A DNA stretch of 64,000 bases, taken from positions 1 through 64,000 of the forward strand of contig NZ_JADYWL010000008.1 of the NCBI RefSeq assembly GCF_015864825.1, read 5' to 3'. Made by a program: the position numbers and the translations under genes. Below the pieces are notes generated by a model that saw only the letters and a list, made by a program, of their open reading frames with translations, did no database searches and had not been told where the DNA came from. Source of the DNA: Psychrobacter sp. NZS113 (GTDB lineage Bacteria; Pseudomonadota; Gammaproteobacteria; Pseudomonadales; Moraxellaceae). Shown here one piece after another: positions 60,476-64,000 of this stretch (positions are counted from its first letter, which is position 1; every line of letters begins with the position of its first letter).

Positions 60476-61009
60476 ATGAACAACTCCCTTACCCAATTTC
60501 TCATCAACTATGCACCGTTTGTTTTATTATTCGCGGCTGGTTGGTTTTTTGGCACGCGTCACGAGCGTCAGCATTTGGCACAGTTGAGCATCGACGAGCA
60601 AGCACTGAGTCATATCATTGTATCAAGCGAACGCTTTTATCGTCCCAATATCGCGGCTAATAGTCAGGGTGAGCTGGTACTAGGTAGTGTGGTGATTGGT
60701 CAAGATTATTTCAAAATGATTATCGCCCGTGTCTTAAGTATCTTTGGTAAAAATCTGACCACCTACGAGACGTTATTAGATCGCGCCCGCCGTGAGGCTA
60801 TCGTACGGATGCGTACCGAGGCCAATGCCAAAGGTTGTAATCACATTTATGGTCTACGCCTTGAGGTGACTAACGTCAATCAACTAGGCAGCATGGTAGA
60901 AGCCATTGCTTATGGCACAGCAGTCATCAGTACTGACCATACACCTATCGTTTCTGCGACACACGCATCACCTGCACGTGTATCTTCTGCATTTCCTAGC
61001 ATCTCTTAA
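60476..61009 (+). CDS. YbjQ/UPF0145-like protein with N-terminal membrane anchor
   Basis: A 177-aa protein with one membrane helix at about residues 8-25 (YAPFVLLFAAGWFFG), then a cytoplasmic YbjQ-like domain. GSVVIGQDYFKMIIARVLSIFGKNLTTYETLLDRARREAIVRMRTEANAKGCNHIYGLRLE parallels the soluble neighbour, and the final strand is AIAYGTAVI. The ATG at 60476 is preferred over an in-frame start ten codons upstream because the helix then begins near the N-terminus. The pair of soluble and anchored paralogues suggests a membrane-recruited hetero-oligomer, which is an inference. Confidence 0.82.
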   Translation: MNNSLTQFLINYAPFVLLFAAGWFFGTRHERQHLAQLSIDEQALSHIIVSSERFYRPNIAANSQGELVLGSVVIGQDYFKMIIARVLSIFGKNLTTYETLLDRARREAIVRMRTEANAKGCNHIYGLRLEVTNVNQLGSMVEAIAYGTAVISTDHTPIVSATHASPARVSSAFPSIS

Positions 61010-61318
61010 CACCTCGTAGCACTGCTATTTAGATTCTCCTCTGTGGTTGTCGCAGCACAAAACTCAACGTTGACTGACCAGTAGTCAAAAAAATCAAATA
61101 CATACACTTTTACAAAGATATACTTTATGTTACCGCTCTATTACGATTACTGAATATATGTGAAAGATGGCATGGAATGCTGTCAAGTAATGTTGTCATA
61201 CAAAACATTGATGACGTCGATGGCTTTTACCAAAAATTTCAGCAGGATTGGCTGATTAAGCATCACAAAGTTGTCATAAAACTGCCTATGTAAAGGCTCT
61301 ATCTACAAGGATGTAGTT
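61010..61318 (+). promoter_or_regulatory. Upstream region of the BASS transporter with possible Pho box
   Basis: 309 bases without a gene. TTGTCATAAAA followed by CTGCCTATGTA at 61271-61292 resembles the Pho-box 11-bp tandem; the first half is good and the second is degenerate. Two more TGTCA motifs occur at 61181 and 61194. Confidence 0.35.
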
Positions 61319-62242
61319 ATGGAAGGTGTGGAGTTAGTCACGTTTGTAAATTCAAAAGTCATTCCCATTGGTATCTTTTTGATCATGATGGGGATGGGTC
61401 TGTCCTTAGTTACCAATGACTTTAAAAGAGTCGTCAAATACCCCAAAGCAGTCGCAATAGGCCTAACCAATCAGCTGATCTTCTTACCATTGGTTGGTTT
61501 TGCCTTGGCAACCTCGATGTCCTTAGAACCTGAATATGCCGTTGGGGTTATGTTACTGGTGCTTTGTCCTGGCGGCACCACCTCAAACCTATTCACTTAT
61601 TTGGCCAAAGGTGACGTCGCACTGTCGGTTACCATGACCGCTATTGCAAGCGTCATTACCGTGTTTACCATTCCTATCGTCCTCAGTTTTTCGCTCGTGT
61701 ATTTCATGGGCGCGGGTAGTGAGTTTCAGTTGCCAGTGGTCAAAACCATGGTCAGCTTGATTGCTCTGACTATCTTACCTGTGAGCGTTGGTATGCTGAT
61801 TAAACGCTATGCGCCTACGGTTGCAGATAAAACACAGGTCATGGTTTCTCGTTTTGGCGTGATATTCCTGAGCTTCTTGGTGCTATTCCTAAGCTATGTG
61901 CAAAAAGACATCATTGTAGAAGCCTTGATAGCCACTGGCCCTGTATCATTGATATTGAACGTATCGACGATGGCGCTTGGTTATTACACCAGTAAATGGT
62001 TTGGTCTGAATCCCGCACAAAGAAGATCGATCACTATGGAAGTCGGCCTACAGAACAGTACGCTTTCTATGTTTATGGCATTGACACTATTAGCCAATTA
62101 CAAAATGTCGCTGACGCCAGCTATTTATACACTAATCATGTTCTTAACCGCAGGTATCATGGTGAGAGTATTCAGTGCGCAACACAATAAGGCGAAGCAA
62201 ACTGAGATAGACAGTAGTGTGATGGCAGCACGTAGACTTTAA
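61319..62242 (+). CDS. Bile acid:sodium symporter (BASS) family transporter
   Basis: A 307-aa inner-membrane protein with about nine to ten helices. It has the BASS-type repeats IGIFLIMMGMGLSLVTNDFKRV and VLCPGGTTSNLFTYLAKGDVALSVTMTAIAS, and the crossover motif EVGLQNSTLSMFMALTLL of the second half. Bacterial members carry organic anions with sodium; the substrate cannot be inferred. AAGG lies eight bases before the ATG. It is convergent with the formate/nitrite-transporter-family gene and shares a terminator with it. Confidence 0.88.
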   Translation: MEGVELVTFVNSKVIPIGIFLIMMGMGLSLVTNDFKRVVKYPKAVAIGLTNQLIFLPLVGFALATSMSLEPEYAVGVMLLVLCPGGTTSNLFTYLAKGDVALSVTMTAIASVITVFTIPIVLSFSLVYFMGAGSEFQLPVVKTMVSLIALTILPVSVGMLIKRYAPTVADKTQVMVSRFGVIFLSFLVLFLSYVQKDIIVEALIATGPVSLILNVSTMALGYYTSKWFGLNPAQRRSITMEVGLQNSTLSMFMALTLLANYKMSLTPAIYTLIMFLTAGIMVRVFSAQHNKAKQTEIDSSVMAARRL

Positions 62243-62282
62243 TCTTAAGACTATAAATTACTTAAACGTCTTTTAATTAACT

Positions 62283-62331
62283 GAACCCCATAACCAGCTT
62301 GATCTTTTAAAGCTGGTTATGGGGTTTTTGC
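62283..62331. terminator. Bidirectional terminator after the BASS gene
   Basis: AACCCCATAACCAGCTT pairs perfectly with AAGCTGGTTATGGGGTT around a nine-base loop, then T5. Confidence 0.92.
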
Positions 62332-62401
62332 ATGTATAGTTGATATATTCCATTGCATACAGTCTGTAGAATATAGCGCAAGACAGGATTGAGGATAGCG
62401 T

Positions 62402-63502
62402 TTAACGATGACGGACATCTACTCTTGCTTTAGCATTAGCGGTTTGCTCTTTTACTTTTTCAATTTCAAACAAGAAGGTGCGGTTCTTCAGTACTGCGAC
62501 AAACACCACACCGCCGACGGTATTACCCACCAACACCACTGCTAAAAATACTAAATAGCGCCATAGGCTGACGGTATTGCCATACAGTAAGGCAGAAAAT
62601 ACCTCAATATTACCCACGATACTGTGATGTAAACCCAAAAATCCGATACTGCCAGTAATGATGGTGACTAAGACAATGCGGCTAAGGGTATCGCGTGCTG
62701 AGGTCACAAGCCATGCGGTCACACCCATCATCCAACCTGCCAGTACGGCGCTACCAAATATCACCCACCACGCAAACCCTAAGATATGCTCGGCATAGAC
62801 ATCGATGGCATGGTCTGTAAACAGATGCATATGTAGGCCTAAGCCAACCATTAATGCAGCAAATAGACAGCCGCCAACGATATTGCCCGCAATCACAATG
62901 CCCCATAGCCGTAGCAATTTGTGCAGTGGTTCAATTTTATTTAAGACCGGCAAGCTCAAGAGCGAGGTCTGCTCGGTGAATAATAAAGACTGACCAATGA
63001 CAACGATAATAAAGCCGATCGGATACAGTAGGGATGACAGCACCATGGCATAGTGACTTGGTATCACCTCATTTAGGAGCGCAAACGCCGATAAAATCAT
63101 AAAGAAACTAATACCAATCTCAAGCCCAGCGGTAAAGGCACTGGTAAAGAGTGAGCCAAGCGAGCGCTCAAACGTTTCTTTGGCGTCCATGACTTGCTCA
63201 ACTAAGATGCTGGCATAGCTTTTTGCGTGACTCAAATTATCGTCATTGGCGACTTTTTTGATGGTTTCTTTGTCTTCGTCACTGATTTCTTCTGGCAGAT
63301 CGTTATCTTTTAGGTCTTCAGTGACTTTTGTCTCATTGGTGTTGCCATTAGCTTTGCCATCAACGTTGTCATTAACGTTGTTATTAGAGCTGCTTTCTTG
63401 TTGGCCTTCTCTATGACTGTCATCCGCCAAATGCTCATCATCTGTAAATGAGGCTTGCGGGTCTTTTTTATGATTAGTATGACTATCAATATCTTGGGGC
63501 AC
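62402..63502 (-). CDS. Formate/nitrite transporter family protein (YfdC-like)
   Basis: A 366-aa protein with a charged, Asn/Asp-rich N-terminus of about 95 residues and then six membrane helices of the FNT fold. Segments such as LEIGISFFMILSAFALLNEVIP and LLFTEQTSLLSLPVLNK match the larger YfdC-type subgroup rather than FocA/NirC, as do GIVIAGNIVGGCLFAALMV and NTVGGVVFVAVLKNR. FNT channels carry small monovalent anions; YfdC-like members are uncharacterised. It is divergent from valS. The low-complexity N-terminus may be unstructured. Confidence 0.85.
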   Translation of the reverse strand: MPQDIDSHTNHKKDPQASFTDDEHLADDSHREGQQESSSNNNVNDNVDGKANGNTNETKVTEDLKDNDLPEEISDEDKETIKKVANDDNLSHAKSYASILVEQVMDAKETFERSLGSLFTSAFTAGLEIGISFFMILSAFALLNEVIPSHYAMVLSSLLYPIGFIIVVIGQSLLFTEQTSLLSLPVLNKIEPLHKLLRLWGIVIAGNIVGGCLFAALMVGLGLHMHLFTDHAIDVYAEHILGFAWWVIFGSAVLAGWMMGVTAWLVTSARDTLSRIVLVTIITGSIGFLGLHHSIVGNIEVFSALLYGNTVSLWRYLVFLAVVLVGNTVGGVVFVAVLKNRTFLFEIEKVKEQTANAKARVDVRHR

Positions 63503-63819
63503 GGTAAGCTCACTGGTTAAAAGATAATAGTTTTGCTATATAGGATGTGTCTAACGTAGAGACAGAAGCTATATTGAGATAGAAGCTATATTCTATCGCA
63601 TGACGATCGCTGTTTATGTTTAGCATTGAGCTGATTGCTGTTGTTAATTGATTAATAATTTGCTCAAAAACTGCCTTCAGGCTTTATAAATTGCCTTACC
63701 ATCTAACAAAATCTGCCTATCTGCGTTAAAATCACTCTATTCATGATTTTCCTAATTTTCATATTCGCTTTAATTCAATTAACTTTGATCACATTCAATC
63801 AATAAAAGATAATGCCATT
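63503..63819. other. Divergent spacer between the FNT-family gene and valS
   Basis: 317 AT-rich bases. A 12-bp direct repeat AGAAGCTATATT occurs at 63564 and 63581, 17 bases apart. No gene or clear promoter seen. Confidence 0.4.
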
Positions 63820-64000
63820 ATGAGTAACCACAACCTAACCGCCTCTATCCAAGCGGCCTTAAGCCAACTTGAAAACGCCTATAATCCTGCGGAAGTCGAA
63901 GCAGGCATGTATCAAGGCTGGGAAGAAAGCGGCTATTTTCAGCCGACTTTTGACAAAGACGAGTCATTTTCTATCGCGCTACCACCGCCGAACGTCACTG
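63820..64000 (+). CDS. valS: Valyl-tRNA synthetase, N-terminal part (partial)
   Basis: The window ends inside a frame starting MSNHNLTASIQAALSQLENA. It continues YNPAEVEAGMYQGWEESGYF, then ALPPPNVT, which is the N-terminus of ValRS just before the HMGH signature (PPNVTGSLHMGH in the family). ValRS charges tRNA-Val. Sixty codons are present and the rest lies outside. No strong ribosome binding site is visible. Confidence 0.93.
   Translation, partial: MSNHNLTASIQAALSQLENAYNPAEVEAGMYQGWEESGYFQPTFDKDESFSIALPPPNVT

Overview
The window is chromosomal DNA of a gammaproteobacterium of the family Moraxellaceae, most likely Psychrobacter. The evidence is moderate GC with AT-rich spacers, protein sequences that read like Psychrobacter/Acinetobacter orthologues, HemJ as the protoporphyrinogen oxidase, and a Pseudomonas-like order of the mrcA-pilMNOPQ-aroKB-gltBD block. 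The genus call is an inference from sequence character, not a database match. I found no insertion sequence, phage gene, integrase, CRISPR array or rRNA. Nearly all of the window is intact, densely packed housekeeping sequence.

Region 1 (1-13.6 kb) is the transcription/translation block: the 3' end of tuf, tRNA-Trp with its own promoter, secE-nusG, rplK-rplA, rplJ-rplL and rpoB-rpoC. The spacers are long and structured. They include a 20-bp perfect palindrome before rplJ, a bipartite hairpin between rplJ and rplL, a strong attenuator-like terminator between rplL and rpoB, and a hairpin between rpoB and rpoC.

Region 2 (13.8-32.7 kb) starts with a small conserved hypothetical gene, then mrcA (PBP1A) divergent from pilMNOPQ (type IV pilus alignment complex and secretin). 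aroK, aroB, a SPOR-like membrane protein and gltB-gltD (glutamate synthase) follow. This order joins cell-wall synthesis, pilus assembly, the shikimate pathway and nitrogen assimilation. The gene in the DamX position lacks the usual ATPase part. gltBD is preceded by a long leader with a 54-nt inverted-repeat structure.

Region 3 (33-41 kb) is more accessory: a FUSC-type membrane protein, an orphan PotD lipoprotein, an SDR oxidoreductase with a small two-helix membrane protein, a Cof-type HAD phosphatase and a secreted PEBP-like protein. It ends with three tandem paralogues that I read as short BLUF (blue-light, FAD) photoreceptors. All three have the BLUF Tyr and Gln at canonical spacing, but only the third keeps the flavin-contacting Asn. 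Recurrent terminator-like repeats separate the copies, and the one between copies 2 and 3 is broken. This cluster is the most interesting part of the window.

Region 4 (41-64 kb) holds parC, two tandem fadD-type acyl-CoA synthetases, rph, two small uncharacterised genes (one a secreted Cys/His hydrolase-like protein), hemJ, bioB, an SCP2-like gene, a small membrane protein, a DUF368/PopT polyprenyl-phosphate transporter preceded by three 16-bp tandem repeats, serB divergent from an Smp/YtjB-like gene, an acidic small protein, a YecA/YgfB-family gene, a pair of YbjQ-family genes (one soluble, one membrane-anchored), a BASS-family transporter, a formate/nitrite-transporter-family gene and the 5' end of valS.
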